From: Streptomyces sp. CCM_MD2014 | Lineage (GTDB): Bacteria; Actinomycetota; Actinomycetes; Streptomycetales; Streptomycetaceae | DNA: 64,000 nt | Reading direction: 5' to 3' | Assembly: GCF_000772045.1 (NCBI RefSeq) | Contig: NZ_CP009754.1 | Location: 2,170,001-2,234,000, forward strand | Shown: one piece after another, positions 11,034-19,600 of the stretch | Layout: each line of letters begins with the position of its first letter | Position numbering within the stretch: position 1 is the first letter of the stretch | Notes under the pieces: generated by a model | What the model was told of the DNA's origin: nothing | Database searches by the model: none | Seen by the model: the letters and a program-made list of their open reading frames with translations, nothing else | Made by a program: the position numbers and the translations under genes

Positions 11034-11783
11034 TCAGTAGGCGAGTTGCCCGATGCCTCCGTCGACCCGCAGTACGGTGCCTGCGGTGTAGGCGGATTCG
11101 TCCGAGGCGAGGTAGACCGCCGCCTTCGCCAGTTCGGTGGCGCTTCCCAAACGATGGAGAGGCACGGTCTGCCGGAGTTCCTCGTAGAGGGCGGCCTGGC
11201 GCTCGGGGCCGAGGGGCGCGAAGGCATTGGTGATCGTCGGACCGGGACTCAGTCCGTTGACTCGGATGCCGCGGTCCTTCAGCTCGTGGGTGAGCCCGCG
11301 CGCGTAGGAGAGCAGGCCTGCCTTGGCCGCGCCGTAGACCGTCGCGTTCTCGTGTCCGATGTACGCGGAGACGGAGCCGACGAGGATGACCGAGGACTGG
11401 TCCGAGAAGAGCGGCAGCAGGTCCCTGATCAGGAAGAAGGGTGACTTGAGGTTGGTCGTGAGGAGCCTGTCGAACGCCTCCTCGGTCCATGCCTCGATCG
11501 GGAGGTGGGTGACGTCGGCGGCGTTGCTCATCAGGATGTCGAGCTTCGGCCATTCCTCCCTGAGCCGCGCCGCGAGCGCCGCTTGGCCGGGTACGTCGCC
11601 GGCGTCACTGGCGATGGCGAGCAGCGGGCCGTCCAGTTGCCGGGCCGCCGCGTCCAGCTTTTCCTGCGAGCGGCCGGTGATGGCGACAGTCGCTCCCTCG
11701 GCGAGGAACTCGCGGGCCGTTTCCAGGCCGATGCCGCTCGTCCCCCCGGTGATCAGTGCGTGCTTTCCTGCAAGGCGATCCAT
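11034..11783 (-). CDS. SDR family NAD(P)-dependent oxidoreductase
   Basis: 249 residues, the classical short-chain dehydrogenase length. It has the cofactor motif TGGTSGIG at about 12-19, the catalytic YGAAK at about 155 with a Ser 13 residues earlier (GSVSAY), and a C-terminal ESAYTAGTVLRVDGG block. The structural NNAG motif is altered to SNAAD. Neither substrate nor cofactor preference can be read reliably. The start at 11783 follows GGAGGCGG. It lies 14 bases downstream of a second SDR gene and is probably co-transcribed with it under the TetR regulator upstream. Confidence 0.9.
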   Translation of the reverse strand: MDRLAGKHALITGGTSGIGLETAREFLAEGATVAITGRSQEKLDAAARQLDGPLLAIASDAGDVPGQAALAARLREEWPKLDILMSNAADVTHLPIEAWTEEAFDRLLTTNLKSPFFLIRDLLPLFSDQSSVILVGSVSAYIGHENATVYGAAKAGLLSYARGLTHELKDRGIRVNGLSPGPTITNAFAPLGPERQAALYEELRQTVPLHRLGSATELAKAAVYLASDESAYTAGTVLRVDGGIGQLAY

Positions 11784-11797
11784 TGTTCCGCCTCCCT

Positions 11798-12547
11798 TCA
11801 GATCGCGGTGCGGCCACCGTCGGCGGCGACGATCGCCCCGGTCATGTAACTGGCCCGGTCACTGGCGAGAAAGGCGACCACGTGGGCCACCTCGGCCGGG
11901 TCGGAGGTGCGCCCGAGTGCGGTGGCCAGGCCCATGCCGCCCATGTCCGGCCCCATGGCCGCGACCACCTTCGAGGTGCGCATCGGGCCCGGCGCGACGG
12001 CGTTGACCCGCACGTTCGACTTGGCGAATTCCGCCGCCCAGGTACGGGTCAGCGATTCGAGCGCCGCCTTGGTGGCGCCGTAGACGGCCATGCCCGGCAT
12101 GCCGAGGCCGGCTGCGGTGGAGCTGACATTGACGATGCTGCCGCCGCCGCTCGCGGCCATCCTCTGCGCGAGCAGGGCGGTGAGCAGGAACGGGGCCCGC
12201 ACATTGACCGCGAAGGCGGCATCGAAATCGGCGAGATCCTGCTCGGCGGTCGGGGCGAACGTCATGACGCTCGCGTTGTTGATCAGGATGTCGACGGCCC
12301 CGGCGTCCTCGACCAGCTGGCGCACGCCCGCCGCGTCGGACACGTCGGCCGCGACGAAGCGCACCGTCCCGGCGGACTCGCCACCGGCTGCGCGAAGGTC
12401 TTCCACCACCTGGGCGCCGCGCCTTGGATCGGTGCCGGTGAGGATCAGGTTGGCGCCGCCCGCGGCCAACGCCTTGGCCGTCGCGTGCCCAAGTCCGCCG
12501 ATCGCACCGGACCCGGTGACCAGCGCCGTCCTGCCTGCGAATTGCAT
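11798..12547 (-). CDS. SDR family oxidoreductase
   Basis: 249 residues. The glycine-rich cofactor motif is TGSGAIGGLG (one residue longer than usual), followed by NNAS at the NNAG position, the catalytic pair SS.. / YGATK, and RASYMTGAIVAADGG near the C-terminus. It is the first gene of a two-SDR operon, divergent from a TetR-family gene; the intergenic palindrome carries a promoter for this gene. The usual arrangement is a TetR repressor sensing a substrate of the reductases; the substrate is unknown. Confidence 0.9.
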   Translation of the reverse strand: MQFAGRTALVTGSGAIGGLGHATAKALAAGGANLILTGTDPRRGAQVVEDLRAAGGESAGTVRFVAADVSDAAGVRQLVEDAGAVDILINNASVMTFAPTAEQDLADFDAAFAVNVRAPFLLTALLAQRMAASGGGSIVNVSSTAAGLGMPGMAVYGATKAALESLTRTWAAEFAKSNVRVNAVAPGPMRTSKVVAAMGPDMGGMGLATALGRTSDPAEVAHVVAFLASDRASYMTGAIVAADGGRTAI

Positions 12548-12616
12548 AGCTCAGCCCTTCGTGTCGACCGGCACGCGGCCGACTTCTGTGCGTCCGTTCA
12601 AGAACTCCTTCAACGG

Positions 12617-12658
12617 AAGCTACGACTTCTTGAACACGCAGTCAAGAAGTCGTAGTAT
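12617..12658. promoter_or_regulatory. TetR operator with nested divergent promoters
   Basis: A perfect 14-bp inverted repeat (CTACGACTTCTTGA at 12620-12633 and its complement at 12642-12655) has an 8-base centre. It contains two promoters back to back. Rightward: TTGAAC (12630-12635), 17 bp, TAGTAT (12653-12658). Leftward: TTGACT (12645-12640), 17 bp, TAGCTT (12622-12617). A bound dimer would shut off both genes. A further half-site TCAAGAACT lies at 12599-12607. Confidence 0.82.
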
Positions 12659-12665
12659 CGAGCAC

Positions 12666-13265
12666 GTGGCACGAACCGGACGCCCCCGCGAGTTCGACAG
12701 GGAACAGACGCTGGAGCGCGCACTCGAACTGTTCTGGTCCCGGGGGTACGGGGCGACGTCGATCCAGGACCTGGTCGACGCACTGGGCATCGAACGCGGC
12801 AGCCTCTACGGAGCGTTCGGCGACAAGCGCCGCTTTTACCTGGAAGCCGTCAGGCTCTACTGGGAGGTGTACGAGCGGCACCTGATCGCCGCGCTCGACA
12901 CCGGCCCGCTCCTGCCCGCCCTGCGTGAGATCCTGACCCATCCCGCGCGGCTGGACGAACTGATCTCCGACGTGGGTGTCCCGCAGGGCTGCCTGGTCGG
13001 CAACACGACCGCCGAACTCGTCCCCCATGACAGTGAAGCCACGGAGATCGTCACCCGCTCATACCGCCGGTTCACCGACATCCTGTCCGGCGCGCTCCGC
13101 CGCGCACAGGCCGCCGGAGAGGTCACGGACGCCCACTCCCCCGAGGCCCAGGCGCAGCTCCTGCTCTATGTCGTCCAGGGCCTCTCGCTCGTATCCAGGG
13201 CGGGTCTCGACAAGGCGGCAGCCCTGGCAGCGATCAACACGACCGTGGACGGACTGAGGGCGTAA
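12666..13265 (+). CDS. TetR/AcrR family transcriptional regulator
   Basis: 199 residues: an N-terminal HTH (RPREFDREQTLERALELFWSRGYGATSIQDLVDALGI, beginning near residue 5), then an all-helical ligand-binding half with CLVGNTTAEL, typical of regulators close to the NemR/AcuR type. GTG at 12666 is chosen because the TAGTAT -10 ends at 12658, placing transcription start at or within a base of the GTG; the mRNA would be leaderless and there is no ribosome site. It probably represses itself and the two divergent SDR genes through the palindrome just upstream. The ligand is unknown. Confidence 0.92.
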   Translation: MARTGRPREFDREQTLERALELFWSRGYGATSIQDLVDALGIERGSLYGAFGDKRRFYLEAVRLYWEVYERHLIAALDTGPLLPALREILTHPARLDELISDVGVPQGCLVGNTTAELVPHDSEATEIVTRSYRRFTDILSGALRRAQAAGEVTDAHSPEAQAQLLLYVVQGLSLVSRAGLDKAAALAAINTTVDGLRA

Positions 13266-13408
13266 CCGCCCCCTCCCCGGCGAGCGAGGATTCCTTCGCC
13301 GTCCACGTCCACCGGTCGTCCCGCCGCCCACTTGCCGTGCGGCGACCAGGGCGGGGGCAGCACGACGGAGTGTCGCTCCAGCATCCGCGTTGCCGCCACC
13401 GACCGAGT

Positions 13409-13907
13409 ATGGACACCGATGTCAGTGCCGGGCCCTGGTTTGGTCGCGTGACCTCCGAAAAGCTACGCGAGCGACTGGCCCGTTTCCGCGATGGAGCGGT
13501 CCAACTGGACATCCCGGCCGACGAGGTTGACCGGTGGATGGACATGGTATGGCCCTGCGCGGTCCTGTCGACGCGCGACGACGGCCCGGTCGCCGCCCGG
13601 TTCGGCGGCCCCGTCCTGCTGCCGGTCGGCACCCCGCCCCCCCCGTTCCCGTACGTCGCGTCCATCGACCTCGCGGCGCTGCCGCAGGCCTCGACCGATC
13701 TGCCCCCGCCGGACGACGGCCGCCTACTCCTCTTCGCCTGGCCGCGCGGTGTCCGAAAACGTCGGGGACTGGGTTCTGCTCGCGAGCTGGAGCCCCGGCC
13801 TCGGTGACGTGCCGGCCGGATCCAGCGTCCACTGGGCGATCCAGCGCAAGGACCTGGAGGCCGGACGCTTCGACCGGACGTTCACCGACGTGTACTGGAA
13901 CCCCTGA
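13409..13907 (+). pseudogene. Frameshifted DUF1963-like (YwqG-type) gene
   Basis: Reading from ATG 13409 gives a protein with FGGPVLLPVGTPPPPFPYVASIDLAALP and DDGRLLLFAWPR, resembling DUF1963 proteins. Near 13740-13755 the sensible frame changes: the continuing text (AVSENVGDWVLLASWSPGLGDVPAG ... FTDVYWNP, ending at 13907) is in another frame, while the first frame runs on as Arg-rich nonsense to 13807. The joined product would still be short for the family (about 165 residues), so it is both frameshifted and probably truncated. A sequencing error could explain the shift alone. Confidence 0.55.
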
Positions 13908-14132
13908 GCCGGCCGGTTGGGGGGGCGGCGGCGCCCGTCAGCCTGGCCGGTGTACGGGGCTGGAGTCTGGCAGCGGCGGTGAGGGCCGGTCCACCCCCAC
14001 CGCCGCCGTTCCCCTCACTCGACGGCCTCGGTCGAGCACGGCGACCGCGGTCCCGCGTCGGGAGAACTCAACGCGGCGCGCCCGATCCCATGCCGGCGCC
14101 GGTGACCGGGCCGGCTTTGCCGACGTGGCCGC

Positions 14133-14450
14133 TCACGCCAGCGGCTCGTGGTTGACCCAGATCGCCTTGTACGGATGGCGGCTCTGCCAGCGCTTGATGA
14201 GGTCGACCGCCCCGGGCATGCTGAAGATCGCGTTCAAGGCGTCGAGGTCGCGCACGCGCAGTTGCAGGATGGCGCTGGCGATGGCCACCGGGGCGTGGTC
14301 GTCGCCCGGGACGCGGATGTGATGGCGGGTAGCGACCGACTCGACCAGACCGGATCCCTTGGCGAGCCCCTCGAACTCCATGAGGTACTGGTCCAGCTCG
14401 CTCGCGGGAATCGGTTGGTCGAACGCAACGATCATCGTGTGGTGAATCAT
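14133..14450 (-). CDS. Dabb (stress-responsive A/B barrel) family protein
   Basis: 105 residues from the ATG at 14450 (MIHHTMIVAF...). The small dimeric alpha/beta barrel domain is recognisable by the opening HH.MIVAFD, the central SVATRHHIRVPGDDHAP, and the ending W.SRHPYKAIWVNHEPLA. An in-frame start 12 codons upstream exists, but the domain begins exactly at the chosen Met and GGTGGGGG precedes it. It is divergent from a LysR gene that may control it. Relatives act in oxidation or cyclisation of aromatic polyketides or are of unknown function. Confidence 0.75.
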   Translation of the reverse strand: MIHHTMIVAFDQPIPASELDQYLMEFEGLAKGSGLVESVATRHHIRVPGDDHAPVAIASAILQLRVRDLDALNAIFSMPGAVDLIKRWQSRHPYKAIWVNHEPLA

Positions 14451-14544
14451 GCCCCCACCGAACAGGAATTTTCCGGATCGGTCCAAGATCTATTCGTTCA
14501 CATTTCATGCCTGCCAGGAATGGAACGGCCGATAGTCTTGTGCC

Positions 14545-15402
14545 ATGGCCGAGCTGGAAACCCGCGAACTGGAGTACTTCATCGCCGTCGCCGAGGAACT
14601 GCACTTCGGCCGCGCCGCGGCCTGCCTGGCGATCGCGCAGCCGGCCCTGTCCAAAGCGATCCGGCGCTTGGAATCCCGGCTCGGAGTGAAGCTCCTGGAA
14701 CGCTCGAGCAGGCATGTCGCGCTCACCCCCGCCGGCGAAGCTTTGCTGCACCACGGCAGGCACGCCCTGAACGCTGTCAGCGCGGCTGCCGAGAAGGCAC
14801 GCCGGGCCGGTGACCAGCAAGCCCGTCTGCGCCTGGTGATCAAACCCGGCGGTGATGCGAACCTTCTGTCCGGAATCCTGGCCGCCTACGCCGGTCGGCC
14901 CGACGCCCGACAGGTGGACATCCTCTTCGGCGGAGCCACCGACCGAGCCGACTACGTCCGCGACGGCCGCGCCGATGTCGCCCTGCTGTACGCGCCCTTC
15001 GACGACATGACCGGCCTTGACCACGAAACCCTGACGGTCGAAGGACGTGTCGCGATCCTGCCGCCGGACCACCGGCTCGCCTCTCGCCCGGAGATCACTC
15101 TCGCCGACCTCGCCCAGGAGACACTGCCGCGCTGGAAGGGCGTGCACTGGACCGGAGTACCCGAGGCCAGGCCGGGGCCCGAGGTCACGGACGCGGTCGA
15201 AGCCATGCAGATGATCAGGCTGGGACGCGCAGTCGCGGTCCTGCCGCGCTCGCTGGCCCAGCCCATGCACCCCGACCTCGTCCACCGCCCCGTCATCGAT
15301 GCCCCCAACAGTGAACTCGTCCTCGCGTGGTCCCAGGACGACTGCCGCAGCATGGTCGCCTCCTTCGTCGCTGCCGCTGTGGATGCCGCAAGGGCGACCT
15401 GA
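14545..15402 (+). CDS. LysR family transcriptional regulator
   Basis: 285 residues with the standard N-terminal winged HTH (LETRELEYFIAVAEELHFGRAAACLAIAQPALSKAIRRLESRLG) and a periplasmic-binding-protein-like effector domain. It starts with ATG at 14545, divergent from the Dabb gene with a 94-base intergenic region that should carry the binding site, as is usual for LysR pairs. The target and co-inducer are not evident. Length is slightly below the typical 300. Confidence 0.93.
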   Translation: MAELETRELEYFIAVAEELHFGRAAACLAIAQPALSKAIRRLESRLGVKLLERSSRHVALTPAGEALLHHGRHALNAVSAAAEKARRAGDQQARLRLVIKPGGDANLLSGILAAYAGRPDARQVDILFGGATDRADYVRDGRADVALLYAPFDDMTGLDHETLTVEGRVAILPPDHRLASRPEITLADLAQETLPRWKGVHWTGVPEARPGPEVTDAVEAMQMIRLGRAVAVLPRSLAQPMHPDLVHRPVIDAPNSELVLAWSQDDCRSMVASFVAAAVDAARAT

Positions 15403-15484
15403 GGAGGCGGGTGCGAAGTGGCCGCCGCGGATCGTCGGCATGACCTCATGGTCTTCGAGGCCGACCTGATGTCCCGGGGTGCCT

Positions 15485-15865
15485 TCAGGACCTGGGGGGG
15501 GCTGTTCCGCACTCGGCCCGGACGGCCTTGCCGGGGCCGAGGCGGTCGCGTACGCACCAGTCGCCGGGCGAGTGCGTCGACGAGGAGCAGGCCCCGACCG
15601 CCGTTCTCGTCCGTACCGGGGTCTGCCGCGTCGGCTGAGCAGGGTGAGTGTCGGTCACCTCGACCCGGATGACGCGTCGGCCGTGGTCGTGGGACAGGAA
15701 GGGCGACGTCCCGCCCGGGGACGCGGCCGTACAGGGCCCCGTTCGCCGCGAGTTTTCGGCAACGACGAGGACGACGGTGTCGTGCGCCCCGGTGCCGTGC
15801 GGGTGGCCCCACTCGGTGAGTTGGTGCGCGGTGAGCAGCCGGGCGAGTGACGCGTCTGCGGCCAC
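15485..15865 (-). pseudogene. Broken anti-sigma-factor-type ATP-binding protein (HATPase_c) gene
   Basis: Pieces of one protein are spread over two frames: ASLARLLTAHQLTEWGHP and TVVLVVAEN (frame 1), LAANGALYGRVPGRDVALP (frame 2), RVIRVEVTDTHPAQP (frame 1), GGRGLLLVDALARR (frame 2), LGPGKAVRAE (frame 1). In order they reproduce the RsbW-like HATPase_c fold common in Streptomyces: N-box, D-x-x-P box, GGRGLLL box, G-GK-VW. At least three frameshifts are needed, so the gene is dead. The intact copy of this family in the window is at 42027-42467. Confidence 0.65.
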
Positions 15866-15869
15866 TACG

Positions 15870-15977
15870 AGCCCCGGGCTCCTCGCCGGTCACCCACCCA
15901 TTGGCGCGCCAGGTGCGTCCGGCGTGGGAGACGGTCTCTCCGCCGGTGCAGACGTTCCCGGCGCTCCAGGTGACGCA
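15870..15977 (-). pseudogene. Orphan fragment of a chitin-binding (CBM5/12-type) module
   Basis: About 36 codons read CVTWSAG-VCTGGETVSHAGRTWRANGWVTGEEPG. The spacing W-(S)-x-G-x-V-(Y)-x-GG-x-V-x-x-x-G-x-x-W-x-A-x-x-W-x-x-x-EEPG is the ChtBD3/CBM5-12 signature of Streptomyces chitinases and proteases. No catalytic domain or start is attached; it runs directly into the broken ATPase gene. It probably is the C-terminal relic of a lost secreted hydrolase. Confidence 0.5.
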
Positions 15978-16081
15978 TTCAGGATGAGACCGCCGACGGC
16001 GGCACCACACGCGGTGGCCGGCCGCACTCGAGGACATCGAGTGCGGCCGGCCAGGGCACGTCGGTGGTGAGGCCGGCCCTC

Positions 16082-16627
16082 CTAGCGGTTCGTCACGAGG
16101 TAAACCCGTGCACTATTGCTCGAGTCCTCCACGACGGCGACCTTCTTGTCGGTCTCGGGCCCTGATTCCGGCACCGGAATCCAAGCCCCGGACAACGCGT
16201 CCGACACCGCGATGTCCCAGCCCGCTTCCCGGAGCTCGTGAGAATTGAAGGGACTCCATCCCCGTGTCAGATCCGAGGGACTCCCGCCGAGGGCACTCAG
16301 CCAATTCCGGGCGTTCGGATCCGGCACCCGCATTCGCACATAGAGCGTCCCGCCGGACCGCGGCAGAACCTCCCGGTAACGGACCCCTGTCGCGCCCTCC
16401 GGAAGCACCACGCCGTACTCCTTCAGGAGTGCAGCAGGCGGCCGTCCCGTACGCTCCGGAGAAATCGACGTGGTTTTCACGCGCCCGGTGGCACCGTCGG
16501 CCCCGGCGCTCCCGAGCTCCTGGGCGGTGCCCCCGCCGGACTCCGTCGTGCCGCACGCGGCAAGTGCCAAGGCCAGGACTGCCGCCGCACCCACCGCACG
16601 GCGCCTCACCCGTGTCACAGTCGTCAT
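16082..16627 (-). CDS. Lipoprotein translationally coupled to the RHS gene (putative immunity/partner protein)
   Basis: 181 residues with an Arg-rich start and lipobox LALAAC (lipidated Cys25), hence exported and anchored in the outer face of the membrane. A Ser/Gly/Thr-rich linker follows, then a compact domain with LLKEYGVVLPEGATGVRYREV and SPFNSHELREAGWDIAVSDALSG. I do not recognise the domain. The ATG (16625-16627) overlaps the stop of the upstream RHS gene as ATGA, so translation is coupled. By analogy with polymorphic toxin loci the gene directly after an RHS C-terminus is the natural place for an immunity protein; this role is inference. Confidence 0.85.
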   Translation of the reverse strand: MTTVTRVRRRAVGAAAVLALALAACGTTESGGGTAQELGSAGADGATGRVKTTSISPERTGRPPAALLKEYGVVLPEGATGVRYREVLPRSGGTLYVRMRVPDPNARNWLSALGGSPSDLTRGWSPFNSHELREAGWDIAVSDALSGAWIPVPESGPETDKKVAVVEDSSNSARVYLVTNR

Positions 16628-19600
16628 GGCATGCCTCTCATGGTGGCGGAACCATATACGTCGAAGTCCTGGGCGAGCCCGACGGTATGGAGGTGTGCCA
16701 CCTCTGCCTGCTGTACATCGATGTCGACCCACAGGAAGCTCTGTTTCAGGTCGTTGCGCTTCTCGCTCGGTACACCCCAGTCGTACCGCTTCCGCACCTG
16801 GACGGTGTACGTCATCCCGTACTTCCGCTGATTGCTCCCTGTGACCCTGAACTGGAAATTGTTCAGGGCGTAGTACCAGTCGAGACTCGACTCGCCGTCC
16901 TCCTCGTCCGCTCGAGTCCTCAACCAGCCCGAGTCGAAGGTGGCGTTTCCTTCAATCCGCTCCTTTTGGAGATACTTCGTCACATCCTCCCTGAAACGCG
17001 GGATATCACGCAGCATGGCCTCGGGATCAACCTCGTACGCATCGCCGGAGTTCCCGAGCCAGTGGGACAGCAGGTCGTATGCGTTGTCCCAGTCCTGGAC
17101 CCACGTGCCGAGCTTCACCCAGTACATCTGGTTCAGGACGTCCCGGTCGCGGTCTGTTGGTTCTTCCTTGTCGTAGACCCGGTCCTCAGTACTGGCCAGC
17201 GGCGACGGCTCCTTGTAGTCGACATCCCAGCCACCGGCAGAGTTCATGCTGCAGGTGTACCCGGGCTCATCGCACTCGGCGAGACGATGCCCGTCGAGTT
17301 CGGTGAAGGTGGTGGGGTTGCCGCCGGTGAAGGCGTACCGGTTGCCCGTGAACGGGTCGGTTCCCAGGCCCATGTCCGCGAGGGCGCCGTTGTACATGTC
17401 CCGGGTGGTGAAGCGGTTGAGACCCGGGCTGTAGTCGCGGAAGCCCATGTCGTAGGTGCCGGACTGGGCGTCCCAGCGCTTGGCGTTGTAGCGGTAGGGG
17501 TTGTACGCCTCCTTGGTCGGGTCGCCCGCGTCGGGCTTGTCGATGCCGGTGAACTCGGACTCGTCGTCGGAGCCGTAGGCGGTGTAGCCGTAGGTGGCCT
17601 TGGTGTCGCCGTTGTCGTCGGTCAGGGTTTCGACGTCGGTGTGGCTGTTGTAGCCGTAGTAGCCGTCCTCGGTCGTCCCGTCGGTGTTGTGCTTGATCTG
17701 CGACAGGCGCTCGCCCCACGGGCTGTACTGGTAGGACTTGGTCAGCTCGCCGGCGACTTCCTCGTTCAGCACTTCGGTGGACAGGCCGAGATAGGTGAAG
17801 TCGGTGGTCTTGCCGTCCGCCGTCTTCGAGGCGGTGCGGTCCAGCGGGTCGAAGGTGTACGTGGTGGACTTCATCGCGCCGGTGTCGTCCATCTTCTGGG
17901 ACTCCACGACGTGGTCGAAGCCGTCGTACACGCTCCGGGAGATGACCTGCCCCTGCGACGTCACCGACTGCTGGCGGCCGAAGGGGTCGTAGGTGTAGTC
18001 GGCCGTGACGCCGGAGGCCGTCGCGGTCAGGAGGCGGTTGCGGTCGTAGTGGTAGGCGGTCGTCGTGCCCTTGACCGTCTGGCTGACGACGTTGGCGTTG
18101 TCGTCGTGGACGTAGGTTTCCGTGCCCGCGCCGTTGCCCGTCTTGACGGACGTGGTGAGCCGGTCCGCCGGGTCGTAGGAGTAGTCGGTCGTGGAGTCGA
18201 GGTACGCCGCGTGGTTGTCGGCGTTCATCTTCTTCGCGACGTCCTGCGCCTTGTTGCCGTTGGGGTCGTAGGCGTAGGTGTGGGAGGCGACCAGCGTGGT
18301 GCCGTCCGCCTTCTTCTCCGTCGTCGACCTCAGGGCGCCGTCGAGGTAATAGGTGTAGTCGACGGTGTTGTCGTTGGCCTTGGTCTCCTTCAGTTTCTGG
18401 CCACGGGCCGTGTACGTGTACGACGTCACCTTCGGGTCGGTGTCCGTCGCCGTCTTGCCGACCGACACGGTCTTCACCAGTTCGCGCAGGTCGTAGGTGT
18501 ACTGGGAGAACTGGCTGGGGTGGGTGACCGTCTCCGGCTGCCCGTTTGCGTCGTACGTGTACGACGTCGCCTTCTTCTCCGTGCCGGACAGGGACTCCGT
18601 GACCTTCTGGACCTGGTTGAGGCCCGTGTAGGCGACCGTGTAGGCATCGGTCCGCGCCCCGGACGACGTGTCGTCGATCGAGGTCAGGTTGCCGTTGACG
18701 TCGTAGCCGTAGGTGAACGTCTTCTGTTCGGTGTCCGTGTCGGCGGAGTTGTCACGGACCAGCTTGACCGCGTCGGCCACCGCGGTGCCGGTGCTGCTCT
18801 GTTCCAGCTTCAGTTCGGTGTCCTCGCCCCGCTTGAGGGCGTAGTCACCGAGGGCGACCCAGGTACCGGGGCCGGTCGTCTGGTTCTTGGTGACGGCAGG
18901 TTCGGTGGTCGTGCCGTGGGTGAGGGTGTACTCGGCGGCCGTGGCGGCGCCGGTCACCTCCGGGTACTTCACGTACGCGGTGTACGTGCCGTCCTCGGGG
19001 ATGTCCAGCGTCCACGTGAAGGCGTCCGTGCCCGTGCCGGCGGCGTGGGTGCGGTGGTCGTAGCCGTGCTGGCCGGCGCCGTCCCCCTGCGTCCAGGTGC
19101 CGGTGGCGGCGGTGCTCTGGGTGTCGGAGTTGTCCACCAGGACCACCGACCTGCCCACCGGGACACCGTCGTCGGAGCGGGACTCGAGCTTGCCGTCGGG
19201 GTAGTACGACCACGACATCGTGCGGTTGGAGGAACCGCCCGCCGATGTGAGGGTGCGGGCCGTCTGCTGGCCCAGGTCGTTGTAGTCGTAGGTGGTGGCG
19301 ATGGACCACGGGTCCGTGGAGGACCTCACCCAGCCGTTGTCGAAGTAGTCGAACACCGTGGTGTTGCGGACCGTCTGTCCCTCGGAGGGCGGCAGTGAGG
19401 TCTTCGCCACCCGGCCGACCTTGTCGTACACGGTCTCGGTGTAGACGTTCGGGTCGTTGTGGCGGGCGTCCGCCGGATCGTAGGGCTGGTACTGCTTGAC
19501 GGGCCGGTTCAGCGCGTCGTATTCGGTGCGGGCGGTGAAGGCCGTGGTCGTGTCCGCCGCGACGGCCCGCGGGGTGATCACCTTGGTGGTGTTGCCGACC

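Noticed and set aside
12690-12730. tRNA or attachment site near the TetR gene
   Set aside because: No cloverleaf pairing or integrase gene; I found no tRNA, rRNA or insertion sequence anywhere in the window.
15418-16070. Several short rightward open frames after the LysR gene
   Set aside because: Antisense to the broken ATPase and chitin-binding fragments; no start signals or families.
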